Positions 36,228-48,050 of a stretch of DNA of 64,000 nt are shown here, one piece after another. The DNA comes from Welwitschia mirabilis. Taxonomy: Eukaryota; Gnetophyta; Gnetopsida; Welwitschiales. How positions within the stretch are numbered: position 1 is the first letter of the stretch; each line of letters begins with the position of its first letter. Under the pieces are notes generated by a model. It did not search any database and was not told the origin of the DNA. It was given only the letters and a program-made list of their open reading frames with translations. A program made the position numbers and the translations under genes. The stretch is taken from positions 213,013,593 through 213,077,592 of the forward strand of contig JBOZIK010000001.1 in assembly GCA_051453625.1 (NCBI GenBank). Direction: 5' to 3'.

Positions 36228-37984
36228 TAATGGCACATCTTGACTTTTAAGGTTAAATACCTAGCTTAAAAATTTAAATAAAAATAAATTTTATTATTAT
36301 AGGATCTACAAGATAAATTAGTTATTGTATTTATTATTATTATCATTGAGATATAGGTTATTGTATTTATTATTATTATCATTTGTAATAGTCATATATT
36401 ATTTTTGTTGTAAATTCTTGGTAATTAATCATGATCAATTATGACTAATGTATTGATTAAAGTAATGGTTATGTTAGTGGATATGTTAGTGGTTGTATTA
36501 TTTTCCTTATTTAATTACTATACATTTCCTCTATTTAAACATGGAAATTATATTTATGAAGTGTTTCACTTTATTTTTTATTTTAATAAATGCATTATTA
36601 TTTATTATAATAAAATATTATGTACTCAATGACTTGAAAAGGTAACAAAATCCCTATAACTTTCACCATCTACATCACTTTCACTACCTTCACCACTTTC
36701 ACCACCTTTACCATGTTCTTTTATGATGGTTTCTTTTCATGTTTTGATGTCTATTCACATCCTTCATTCTTAACTATAGATGAAACCTTCTTTTTCTTTC
36801 ATTTCATATCTTGAAAAAGCCTTATTTATTGAATTTTGATGAATTCTACTTGTATATTGGAAGCCCTTAGAACCTTGGATATCCAAAGATTTTCAAATCT
36901 TCATTTTAATTTTGGTATGGTTTTGTGGTCTTTCATTTTATTCTTGTATGATTTTGGCTTAGCGTACTTTCTTGTATGGTTTATGATTTAATTTTTGTAT
37001 AGTTATTTGCTTATTTCTTGCATTTCCTTCCATTTCATCATCCTTGCATTCCTTAAAATCCTGTTTATTATTTTACATATTGTTTTAAAGCTTGTAAGTT
37101 CTATTCGTAAATCATACATCATGTGTTATGATTTGCTTAGGATTTTTTCATTTTGATCCCTTTTCATAATGATCTAGGCTAGTGACCTTTTATTGACTTG
37201 TATTGGTATATTTTAAATTACTAAAAACTTCCTCTAGAGAGTAAATGGAGTAGATGAGTCTCCTCTTGATGAGTGTAATTAAAATAATTAAAAATGTTGC
37301 TTTAGTTATATCTTGTAATGCACTTTAGATTATGGACAGTATATTTTGGGTTGTTGGCATTACATTTTTTGATTATGTTGGTTACATTTTAATTCTTCTT
37401 AAGAATCCTATCTTATGCTTGGAATTCCCTTACCTAAACCCTATCACGAACCATACTGAAAACTATGAAGGTTACAGTTCTCATGCCATTCTTGCATGTG
37501 TAAGATCTACTATAAAAAAGGCCTTGGAATAAGCTAGCTATTGTAGTTTATGTTGAATGCTATTTTCATATTTTTTTTCTAGATGTATGTAGTTTAAGGA
37601 CTTTGGGTGTCCTAAGAAATTTGTATTAATATTATGAAAAAAAATTTATACTCAGATTTACATTCAAGAATATACTTATACTTTTATAATTATCCTATTC
37701 TCTTTTGAAATATTTTGAATGCTTAATTATTTCTAATGAAAGAGTTATGTTTATGACTTGTGGTATTTCTATGCTTGAAATTTGATAATAAATTACTATT
37801 ATTTGCAATAGATAATTTTCTTAGTATCTAGTTAGAAAGTTTTTAAAATAGAAATTTATTTGTTAATCATTTTCTCAAAGAACTGAGACTTAATGTAGGA
37901 GGATACTTAGCACACAATTTCATACCTCACGTTTTGGTATCAGAGCTAGCTATAGTCTTTAAGTATAAAACTATGAGTGTTACA
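36228..37984 (+). repeat. Element D 3' LTR
   Basis: It starts 'taatggcacatcttgactt' and ends 'atgagtgttaca', aligning with the 5' LTR through shared blocks such as 'taatcatgatc' near 36425, 'cttgtatggtttatgattta' near 36970 and 'tgcactttagattatgga' near 37320. The frames at 36441-36632 and 37332-37532 lie inside the LTR and are not genes. Confidence 0.85.
37935..37946 (+). promoter_or_regulatory. Perfect tRNA-iMet primer-site 12-mer inside the D LTR
   Basis: TGGTATCAGAGC is an exact match to the initiator tRNA complement, but it lies 38 bases before the LTR end and not after it. Aligned copies occur in the D 5' LTR (30346-30357) and the F LTR (46884-46895, minus), so it was part of the LTR before these copies inserted. 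Confidence 0.8.
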
Positions 37985-37989
37985 TTAGT
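37985..37989. repeat. Target-site duplication of element D, right copy (TTAGT)
   Basis: This matches 28310-28314 exactly and is followed by 'atatccattt', the continuation of the A LTR. Confidence 0.85.
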
Positions 37990-40086
37990 ATATCCATTTT
38001 TTTACTAATCTATGTTAGTACTTAACTACTTGTAGAAACCTTATCATATTTTTGTTATGGCAAAAATTAAATTTCTAGAATAGAGTCATAGAATAAAAAC
38101 ATCATAGCTTATTAATTAGTAAGTATAAATTAGTGAAAAAGGTTTTGTAAGTCTAGGATTATGTTATGAATACGAAAATGTAGAAATAGTAATTTTTTTA
38201 ATGGATAATTATTTTTAAAAAATTTATGTAGTAAAAGACATTAAAAAATAAGTACAAAAACTAATAAGTAATTTACATTTCTGTAACTATCTAGTAATAT
38301 ATTTTTAACTGTGAGAATTCTACATTGTATAGAATTTAATATGTTTTTCAAAACATCTTAAATCATTTAAAAAATCAAAGTATTTTAAAAGTTATGATTA
38401 TTTTAGTGTAGCATAGTAAGACTAGAATTTTAGAAAATTTGAGAGTCTTTAACCTTAAATGATAACCTTAGAAATAATATTTTTAAAATTCCAAGATAGT
38501 TTAAGTTAGATTTTAAGCATCCTATTATTTATCTTGTCTCTAAAAAACTACTATAATTTAATTTTTTACTTCATAATTAATTAATTACTAATTTCTTACT
38601 ATGATGTCTCCTTAGAGCCTAAAAATGTTATAATTAATGTTTTAAATCATAGAAAAATTATTACAAAAACTTTTATAGGGATTTTAAGTATATAAGATAC
38701 ATTAATGTTAGTAAATTTAAGTTAAACTACCTATAAATAATATTTTATTCGTAGAAATACCTCTTTTACATTTTTTTAAAAAAAACTTACTTTGAATGTG
38801 TATGCTTGTAAGAGTTTTCACATTAGTAATTTAAGTAAAATAAATGGTCTCTAGCTTATCACTTTTTTTATTAACTTATAATTATGCTTGATCCATATGA
38901 ATCTTGGATAAAAACTTATATATTAACAATAATGATTGAGTTATACTTTATTTTGTTTACCTTTTTTACATCAATCTATGAAGATTTAGATATGGGCATG
39001 GAATAATATTTCTAGGATTGACATAGGTCGATGCATATTTTAGTTTCTTTAAGTAAATTATTAAAACTTAACTTGATATATTTTACATATTTTTATTATT
39101 ATTAAAAAATAAAATAATATTTTCTTTATTTAAATAGAAAATAAAATAATATTCTCTTTATCTAGATTTTTATTATTATAATATTGAATATAGGGTTGTT
39201 CTTTTTTTTAGTTATTTCTATAAGATAAACCTAATGATAATTAGAATTATTATAATAGGTAAATAATTCGTTAAATATCTACATTAGTTAAATTCATATG
39301 CATGTATCTATATGGTGTATTCATCACAGAAGACTCAATTGTTATGAATCTAATAATGTTTATCACCATACTTGGATTTCAATACCAAATTAAGTTACAT
39401 TGCATTTTGTTATAGTAAACTTCTAAAAGTGGATTTGATTATTACTCTCCTATCCTAACCATGTATGAACTTACTTTGACTTAATATCTTAAGCCCTTGG
39501 TATCGATGGATCATGTTGCATCCTCTAGAGATGTTTCAAAGAAGCAAGGGTTATTTATAAGCATGCATCTATCTTATGTATCATCTACCACCTATTTTGG
39601 AATATATTAAGGTGAAGTTGAAGCCTCTGAAATTAATCCTAGACATGTTTGTATAGTTTATAATGTAAATAGAATCAAATCACATCCAGAGGATAGTGGA
39701 TATTGAGTTAGAATGCCATTAATTAAAGTTATAACATCCTATTATATTGGTTAGGTATTATCCTTTAACTTATTCATATATGTTTAGCATAAGTTTATAC
39801 CTCCTTAAGTATTCAAAAAATATCATTTATCTAATGAAGAAATGGAGGACACAAACTTATGACATTGCCATTATTTATAAAACAAAATAATATGGAAATT
39901 AATTCTAGGTAAATATATAATATTAGTATGATTTTTTTTCTTAGAATATAGAAATGCTAATAATGGAATTGGTAAAATTTAATGCTATGTTACATTGTAT
40001 CTATTAGGTAATAATATTAAAGAAGAAGGAATAATACATATATATACATAGTTCTTAATTATGGTGAGAGAAGATAGTGTATCACA
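37990..40086 (+). repeat. Element A 3' LTR, right part
   Basis: It aligns with 18180-20239 of the 5' LTR, for example 'ccttatcatattt' near 38040, 'gtgtatgcttgtaagagttt' near 38797, 'taccatgtatg'-type sequence near 39460 and the end 'gtgtatcaca'. It is followed by the ATAAC duplication. Confidence 0.85.
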
Positions 40087-40091
40087 ATAAC
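40087..40091. repeat. Target-site duplication of element A, right copy (ATAAC)
   Basis: This matches 16060-16064. The B LTR resumes directly after it with 'acttattacc'. Confidence 0.8.
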
Positions 40092-41337
40092 ACTTATTAC
40101 CATATATGTCAAGGAATTAAGCCATTATTAGCAAGTTTAATTAATCATGATGGTATTTTTATGCATTTCGTTTACTTAAGGTTATGAAAATTCTATTTTA
40201 CTACTAATATTCCTAAATACTATCATTTTCCAAGATAAATATAACATCAAAAGTATCATCACATAAATTAAGCTCTATGAAGCATAAGTGATGGTAACAT
40301 TAGTCCTAGGAATAATTGCACTAGTTACTTAGAGAAAAATGGTATCATACTTACATTTCTAAGTCCTCTTAATGCATGTAATTCATTTCCATAACTTTTT
40401 AAAAGAGAAGATAAATGAGAAATAATTTCTAATAAAAACTATTTAATTTGGCCCAATTACTAAATAATTATTTTATGTACTTTTGGATATTCTTTAGAAT
40501 AACTCCATTAGGTATTATAAACCCTAATTAACTTGATTCTGATATTTTAAGGAGATTGAAGTTTTTGTCATGAGTTCTCTTTAAGCCTCCCATAAGGATG
40601 TACTAACTCCTAAGTTAGCATGATGGTTTTTGATTTATCATGAGTATATTTTATGATTGTATGCTTTACTTATTTTGATATTAATGTATTACATATTCTT
40701 AGTGCATTAATTTGATATTATGTTATGAATGTCATACTTGTTATGCTTAGGATTGATTGAGTCATGCTTTTACTTTAAGATCTAGTTTGGTAATTTTCTT
40801 TATATTCTAGCTTGCCTAATCTAAATGTTCATTTATTGGATTCTAGAATACCCCTACTTTTCATGATTATTTTATTATTGCTATAAAGGATAAGTGTCTT
40901 GGTTATATCACCCTAATATCTATGATGAATGAAACTATGCCATTATGCTTGAGTTTGGGATAATGAAATACTCATGGTTATAGTAGATTATATCATTATA
41001 AATGTATTGGAAGTAAAGCTCCATGTTTTTATTATAAGTACTTATGATTTTCCTTGAAGTTGTTATGTTAGTTTGAATGCTATATCCTANNNNNNNNNNN
41101 NNNNNNNNNNNNNNNNNNNNNNNNNNNNNNNNNNNNNNNNNNNNNNNNNNNNNNNNNTTTTGTCATCTACCTCTAAGAAAGAATGATACTAGTAATACAT
41201 TCTAAATAAAAGTACTAGTACTTTTGGTAAAAGTTTGATTCAGTCATGCAAGATTTGTATCCCTAGGACAATCTTATAAATTATCATATATTAACAACAG
41301 ATATAAGTATAGCTAAATTTTACTACAAATAACTATA
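40092..41337 (+). repeat. B-family LTR, copy 3 (start at 16058, displaced by element A)
   Basis: With the seven bases at 16058-16064 this rebuilds the left 1.25 kb of a B LTR. Landmarks include the 'catgagtatatttt' block near 40640 and 'ataagtatagct' near 41303. It holds a 68-N gap (41090-41157). Instead of continuing to the LTR end as in copies 1 and 2, it turns into its own inverted copy near 41340. Confidence 0.75.
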
Positions 41338-41344
41338 TTATTCA

Positions 41345-42643
41345 GCATAAAATTTAGCTATTCTTGTATCTATTATTAATATAAGGTAATTCACAAGATC
41401 ACATTAAAGATACAAATCTTGCATGATAGAACCCAACTTTTAGTAAAAGTATTAAGACTTCTATTTATAATATAGTAGTAAAATAATAGTAAAATGATAG
41501 TAGAAAAATGATATTAGAGATCTAAGAATTAGATATAGCATAAATGTAGAGAGTAGTAAAATTATATTAGAGATCTAAGAATTAGATACAGAATTTAAAA
41601 TAATATAATAACTTTATGAAAAACCATAAATGCTTAAAATGAATACATTTAGCTCTACTTCCAACTCATTCACAGTGATATAATACACTATGATCATGAG
41701 TACTTTATTAGTTCAATCTCAAGCATAATGGCATAATCTCATCCATCATAGACATGAGGGTGATATAACTTATCCAAGTAGACTTCACAGTAAGAATAAA
41801 ATAAGCATGAAAAGTAGGAATCTTTCAAGATTAATCAAATAAACATTTAGCTTATAAAAGATAGAATGTAAAAGAAAATTACCAAATTAGATCTTATAGT
41901 AAAAGCATGACTTAGCTAATCTAAGTATAATAACTATGATATTTATAACTTGAGACTAAATTCATGCATTAAAAATATGTAGTACTTTATTATCAAAATA
42001 AGTAAAGCATATAATTTAAAAATATACTCATGCTAAACCAAGATGCAACATGATAGCTTAGTAGCTAGTACATTCCTATGGGAGTCTTAGAAAGAACCCA
42101 TGACTAATTATTTAATCTCCTTCAAATATCACAATGAAAGTAACCCCCTTTGAATGAAATGAGGAAGGATATTTACAAGCCTAAATTAGGGTTTCCAATT
42201 AGTGTTTCTGAGATCTAATGGTATCATTTCAAATAATGACAAAAATGCATAAAATAATTATTTAGTTATGGGACCAAATTGAGGGTTTTATCTTAGAAAA
42301 TATTTCTCATTTATCTTTTCTTTTTGAAATTATGGAAATGAATTGCTTCCATAAAGAGGACTCAAAAACATAATAAAGCTATTGTTTTGTTTTCAGAAAT
42401 TGGTGTCATCATATCTATAATTGGTGTCACAACCAATTATACTTAGCATAGCTCCATTTCTTATTAGAATTCTCTTGATGTCACATTTATCTTATAAAAT
42501 AACATTATTTCAGCATATTAGTAGTAAAACAAGATTTTCATGGTTTTAAGTGAAAGAATTGGATAAAACTACTATGATGATTAATTAAACTTAATAATAA
42601 AGCTTAATTCCTTGATATAAATGTCAATTTTTGAGTGTTATCA
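41345..42643 (-). repeat. B-family LTR, inverted, right arm of palindrome 1
   Basis: The minus strand from 42643 ('tgataacactcaaaaattga') downwards matches the B LTR start, and the match runs to the palindrome centre. The forward and reverse arms meet within about 10 bases (41337-41345). Confidence 0.75.
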
Positions 42644-43020
42644 TACCTCCAAACCAATATTTTACTACCCCCTTTATAAAAAAATGTGTTAAAGATTATA
42701 TAACATGACAAAAATTGCAAATCAATTCAAACACGTATAAAAGATGAAGAGTCCTTGGGAAAAAAAAAAACTTTTGGCCAATATACTTTAAAATTACACT
42801 TTAAGTAAAAGACAGATCATGAAAAATAAGTACTTTAGGTGTAAACTACACCCCTACCAACTAAAGCTAAACATTTTATCAAAGTTTAAAAGATGAAAAG
42901 TTGAATATAAAATGATGCATGTGCTAATGTGGTTTAGAATAAGCTAGAAAAAGAAATTACGAGAATAAAAAATGTGCAATGCATGACTAAATTAGAAAAG
43001 ATATAATGCAAACTAATGAA
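42644..43020 (-). repeat. B-family internal 3' end, inverted
   Basis: The minus strand reads the same sequence that precedes the LTR at 57714 and at 16058, including 'caacttttcatcttttaaac' near 42900 and the tract 'ttggtttggaggta' next to the LTR. So the inversion includes at least about 0.4 kb of internal sequence as well as the LTR. Homology beyond 43020 is unclear. Confidence 0.65.
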
Positions 43021-43479
43021 AATGTAAGAATAAAAACCAAAGATAAAAATTTAGTTCTAATTTCTTAAACTTCTGAATTTGAAAGATATGACTAAAAAAT
43101 ATTATGAACAATTAAAATAAGATGGAAAAAAGAGAGTGAATGTGATAATGTTAAAATATGAATATAAAGGATAAATCTAAATGAGTTAGTTTCTATAACT
43201 TTTTAATAGATATCCGAGTTCTCAAACTATAGTAAATGTAATTAAGAGTATCTATGAAGAATGGAATCTATTTGCCCAAAATAAAATGCTAAAACCAATT
43301 AGAGTTGCAAATAGTATTTGCTCTATTAAGAGTTAGGAATTAATTCTTATGTTTCAAATCCTGAAAACTAAATTAAGACATTGTAAATTACATAATAGTT
43401 CAGATTAAAATCTAGTTTTTAAGGAATAAAACTTCAAATTGATTTTCTGTTAGACTTAAAGAACAGTATAATAACACAA
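43021..43479. other. AT-rich interval, origin unclear
   Basis: Possibly a continuation of the inverted B internal region, but I could not align it with confidence. No coding signal is seen. Confidence 0.3.
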
Positions 43480-45598
43480 GATATAAGTACAATGTATCTA
43501 TTACAATCAAAAAATACAAATGAATAAGGGCATAAGAGAGAGAATGTGAGAAAAATTTAATCCATAGATCATTTATGAGAAGCCAATATTTTTATATTCT
43601 CATCCATTTTTGCTTATTTCTTAGATATCTCTTTTTATGTTTTTACAATCTTTATCATCTTTTTTATTATTATTTTTTAATCTAAGTGCTCTAATATTTG
43701 AGGACTACTTATAAAAATGTATTGCTTGAAGTAGTACAAAAATGCCTATGAGTGATAGAAGAAGAAGTAGAAGAAGGTGAAGAATAAGGGATATGAGAGG
43801 CTTTATTTATAAGATCTTTTCTCTATTTATTTATGGTGAGTAAAGAATATGAAGAAGAAGGAACATAAGATGGAGAAGTAGTTCTTTATTCTTCTTCTTA
43901 AATTTCATGGAGGTGCCTTAGAATCCAATCTTGATTCTTGTACTTTCCAGGTTGAGTAATCTTCCAGGATTAATGGTTTCAATGAAGGTTTTATTATATT
44001 CTTAAATTCTAATATGTTATCTCAGGTATTGTATATCAAGTTTAAAACTAAGCAAAGGAGAGGAAGATTAATCTTGTAGCCTATATTATTAGCTATATAG
44101 TAAAGAGAAATTTAGTAATATTAAATGATTTGATATCTTGGATAATTCTAGTCATATCAAAGTGACTACTTGAGAATCGTCAAACTCAAAGAGGAGGGGT
44201 AAATGAGATCTACCGAAAAAATTTGCAATAAAAAACAAATTAAAAATCTATAATGAGAACTTTACTGAAAGACATAATTTCCCAACATAGGTACATCCAC
44301 ACATAGAGGCTAGCTTTCTCTCATACCTCAAGATATTCTTAACTAGTTTTGAAGCACCACCAACCTTACATATAATATGAAACACTCCTCTCATGATATC
44401 ACTCTCTTACCTTTAGGGATATCTAATAATAAAATAGCAAAAACATGCTCACAAGCACTTACAAGAGCACATCGATATAAGGGTTACATTATAATATGAA
44501 ATCCTACTAAGGGATTCTTTAGATTTGATAATAGGAAATGGGCTATAATAGGAGTTTTTAAAAATATGATAGTCTTATAATTATGTTCTAACAAATAATG
44601 AAAACAAATAAAATAATAAGCCTGAAATGATATGTCCTTGAAGAAGTGCTTAAGATTTTATCCTTTTTTTTCTTTCTATTTTTTTCCCCCATCACCCATG
44701 AGTATAAAATATTGATGTGGTATGATAGGCTACAAGAATAAATAATGTAGTTATTTGATAGTCCCTTCTAAATGATAATTTAATGCTACATGAATAGATC
44801 CAATCACATGTGTGTTAATGCATGAATATGTATGTGAATAGATCTATCCATAAATTTGTGTCTTTATAACTTTTGATAAGTTTTTAGCTATTTGACTTAG
44901 GAATATAGATGCTTTAACTTTGTAATGACTATACAATGAATGGAAACAATTAGGTATTGGGTAACAAACATTTATTTTACTTTTCATGAACTTTTTGCAT
45001 AGACGTCTTTAGTATGATAGATGTCTTCTATTAGTTAAATGTATTTAACATGAAAGAAATCTTCAGTTAATATGCCCAGATTTTGATGAAACTCAAACTG
45101 TAGTTCCTCTTTTTTTAATAATCATGAATTTAAGATGTAAAGCCTGATACCTTTATAAAATGTAGATAATTCATCAAAGTATAAGTTATTCATGTTACCT
45201 CTTCTAGTTTAGTATAGATGTTTTTACTTATGTAGACATATTTCATCTGTGTCAGATTCTTTCTTTAGTATAGACACCTTTGTTAAGGTAGATGTTTTTC
45301 TCTATAATGTACAAACTAGTTTAGCATAGATATCTTTGATGTTATAGGCATCTTTCTTATATAAATATTCAAATGTATAGATGAATTTTTTATAGATCTC
45401 TTTAATTCTATAGATATCTTTAGTTAGTTGTGATTTGGATTTTGTAAAATCTAAGGTCAACTTTTTATGATATGTGATATTTAAGGTCTAACATAGAGTT
45501 ATGATTTTTATGATCTAGTTTTCTCCAATTTAACCTACCTACACAATAGCATAATATGTGTAATAAATGAAATCATTAAAATTGGAGTTTTGCCAACA
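43480..45598 (-). repeat. Element E: minus-strand copia-like LTR
   Basis: On the minus strand the LTR would start 'tgttggcaaaactccaattt' at 45598, directly after the purine tract 'aaaaagggggaga'. It contains a 'catttacccctcctctttga' block near 44200, a motif common in plant copia LTRs, and a TATA-like 'cttataaataaag' at 43801-43813. The far end near 43480 is a guess. No second LTR is in the window. Confidence 0.45.
43801..43813 (-). promoter_or_regulatory. TATA-like box of the E LTR
   Basis: The minus strand reads 'cttataaataaag', followed downstream by CT-rich sequence, as in an LTR core promoter. Confidence 0.35.
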
Positions 45599-45613
45599 CT
45601 CTCCCCCTTTTTA
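45599..45613 (-). promoter_or_regulatory. Polypurine tract of element E
   Basis: The minus strand reads 'aaaaagggggagag' directly before the LTR start 'tgttggc'. It is the clearest purine tract in the window. Confidence 0.6.
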
Positions 45614-46845
45614 ATGATGTTAAAAACTTAGCAAATTTGATTAGTACAATCACATTTAATTAACTAAATCGAAATATTTAAATTTAAGATAGAAAAAGAC
45701 ATAATCATGTTTTATTAATTTTATTAAAACACAATGATTAATGACATAAATAAGCATGTAGAATGGTGATAAATAAAGTCACATGAACATTAAATAATTT
45801 TATTCAAGAAAAATATCAAATAATCATAAAAAGTATGTAAATAATAATGTGTCAACTATAAATAATATCATAGTATTTTAACAGTCTACTAATAATATAT
45901 ACTATTAGAGTATCAAATGTGCCAACAACAAAAGAAATAATAATAATGTACTAATAATGGTAGAATATAGGAGTAAAATATGTGCTAATAATTAAAAGTG
46001 ATCAACAATCAATAGTGATATCACTCAAAGAGTTCAATCCATCTAATCCATAATTAAGTCTTCTATGGCCATATAGAATGTCTAAGATGAAGCTAGTTTT
46101 CCCTTTCTTCTCCCTTTTTTTTAAGAGCATACAAAAGGTGCTAGTCATTGAGTGTAGATTCATTGATTTAGTGTGTGCATTCTTCTTTATCATCATTATC
46201 ATTATCACTATCTAGTGTGATGGATATCTAAATAGTATAGGAAGAGGAAGATGTATGTAGAGGTATATGCTACTTTCAAGATAGCCATTGAGTGTCTCAT
46301 TGAGGTAATGGAGGTTTCTTGGGTTAGCAAATGGGTATTTTACAACATGACATGTGGAAAAGACAGGGTTGAATATCTAAGCTCTCTAACTCATCTTTCT
46401 AATCTCCCTATGATGGTGGTAGATCTTGATGCTTCCTTTAAATTTGTGCCTATGTAGGAGCCTAGTACCCTCTTTGTACTTGTGCCTCCTCTCCTATAGA
46501 CTTTAAATAATTGCTATTTGCTACATGTCCTAAGTCATAGCCTATACCTTGTGGAGCTGAAGCTTCCTTAGCTTTTGATTTTATCTTTGAATCTATACAA
46601 GTGGGAGTGGACCAATGCTTTTGTAGCCTCAATAAATTATGACCAACCTTATTGATCATCTTTATATCTTCTTTTAGACCCTTCTTAATAGATGATGAGC
46701 TATGAGATTCTATAAAGTAGAATCACTTAAACTATGATTTTGATGTTCTTCTAGTTATTGCCTTACTAGGTGGCACTGATACATGCCATTTCTTATTTAT
46801 TTTTATAAGAGGCTTTTTTATATGAATGAAATTCACCTTCATACT
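45614..46845 (-). other. Interior of element E, product not recognised
   Basis: By orientation this is the 3' interior of E. The minus frames at 46002-46208 and 46462-46659 and the plus frame at 46251-46457 are short; none matches a family I can name. It is slightly less AT-rich than its surroundings around 46250-46620. I see no RT or RNase H motif. Confidence 0.3.
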
Positions 46846-46883
46846 TATAACAACCTGATTTTTGCACTTAAAATTTTCTTCTA

Positions 46884-46895
46884 GCTCTAATATCA
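46884..46895 (-). promoter_or_regulatory. Internal primer-site copy in F LTR
   Basis: The minus strand reads TGATATTAGAGC, matching the tRNA-iMet site at 10 of 12 positions (one G-to-A and one C-to-T change). It lies 38 bases before the LTR end, the same offset as in element D. Confidence 0.7.
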
Positions 46896-48050
46896 AATTG
46901 TAACATCCTAGTTTTTAGCCCAAAACTACAAATACTTCTTGATACGATGTTTTTTATATTCATTATTTTGTTCATACACTAAATTAAAGATTTATTTTAT
47001 CTTTAATCTAATAGTATTCTTTCATATGTTACAATTGCCAGTACTTAAGCATAATATAAGTAGAAAAGTATCCCATGCCATTAGAAACAAGCACATCCTC
47101 CTCGATAACTAGAAATCATACCAATATCTAAGCCTACACATACAATATGATATGAGAATTATGAAATCACCATAATCCCTAGTATGATTCATAATAAGAT
47201 ATGGGATGATAAGGGTTTTAAAGTGAAAAAGAATAATCAAGAATAACTAGAAATATCAAGGCTCCTTTTTAATTTATATTATTTAACTATTACTTTGAAC
47301 AATTTTGATAAATCAGTTGCATATAATCCAGGAGGGAAAAATGATAAATTATTTACATTTTTGCTATTCATCCTAGAAGTTTAGTTCCACAACCTTAAGA
47401 CTCCTTTTAGAGGACATCTCTTTCTAATGTCTAATAAATAATTACCCTAGCTATTTTTAGTTTTTTATTTAAAGATCATCAGCCAAGATCGATACCAAAA
47501 TAAGTCGAATCAAGAAATCATCACAAAACTTCAGATAGATGAGAAGGGCTATGATTTAAGCATGAAAGGAAAAAATACAAGGTGTATGAAGTATGAACAA
47601 AATAATTATTCTAAATAATATGCAATAATAATCATACAAGAAAATAAAAATTAAAATTGCTTTAAAATATAGACTATTTGAAATACAAGAGATAAGTGTT
47701 GTAAATTCAAGGATCATCAAATAATGGAGTGGATACCACAAACCATACAAGGAAATATTCAAAGAATCATAAACCATACAAGAATTGATTGAATGTCATA
47801 AATCATACAAGAATGGAATAAATGTCATAAACCATACCCAGACAAATATGAATATTTGAAGACTCTAAAGGTTCCAACCTTCATGATTCTAAGGCTTTAT
47901 CCAAGCTCCAAGATTAATATGTTAAGAATTAATATTCTAAACTTTCTTAAGATGGAAATATGAGAAGAGAAGGGTCCTATTTATAGTATAAACTTTAGGA
48001 TGTTAAAAATACACCATAAGAAAGTGGTAGAGGTGGAGGAAGTGGTATGG

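Larger units (their letters stand above)
28315..37984 (+). mobile_element. Element D: non-autonomous LTR element with a captured gene fragment
   Basis: D has two direct LTRs (28315-30395 and 36228-37984), a tRNA-iMet primer site after the first, a purine-rich block before the second and an exact five-base target duplication. The 5.8-kb interior shows no gag or pol. Instead it carries an antisense leucine-rich-repeat receptor-like fragment. The end of the interior resembles that of element F on the minus strand (49196-49870), so D and F are one family. Mobilisation would need proteins from another element; the primer site and terminal style fit a gypsy/chromovirus helper, which is an inference. 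Confidence 0.75.
16065..40086 (+). mobile_element. Element A: Tekay/Del-type chromovirus, with element D nested in its 3' LTR
   Basis: A complete but dead Ty3/gypsy element: 5' LTR (16065-20239), tRNA-iMet primer site, gag, protease, RT, RNase H, integrase with C-terminal GPF motif, chromodomain, purine-rich tract, and a 3' LTR split by element D (25872-28314 and 37990-40086). A five-base target duplication flanks it. The long LTRs (roughly 3.6 kb each once internal duplications, gap and D are removed), the domain order and the terminal chromodomain support the Tekay/Del lineage. The target was the third base after the TG of a B LTR. Confidence 0.85.

Noticed and set aside
37935-37946. Part of a tRNA gene (perfect match to the initiator tRNA 3' complement)
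   Set aside because: Only the 12-base primer-site complement is present; no acceptor, D or T arm folds around it, and it lies inside an LTR.
46002-46659. A small gene cluster formed by three frames of 65-68 codons
   Set aside because: They overlap an LTR-element interior, show no family motif, no consistent strand and no intron or promoter context.
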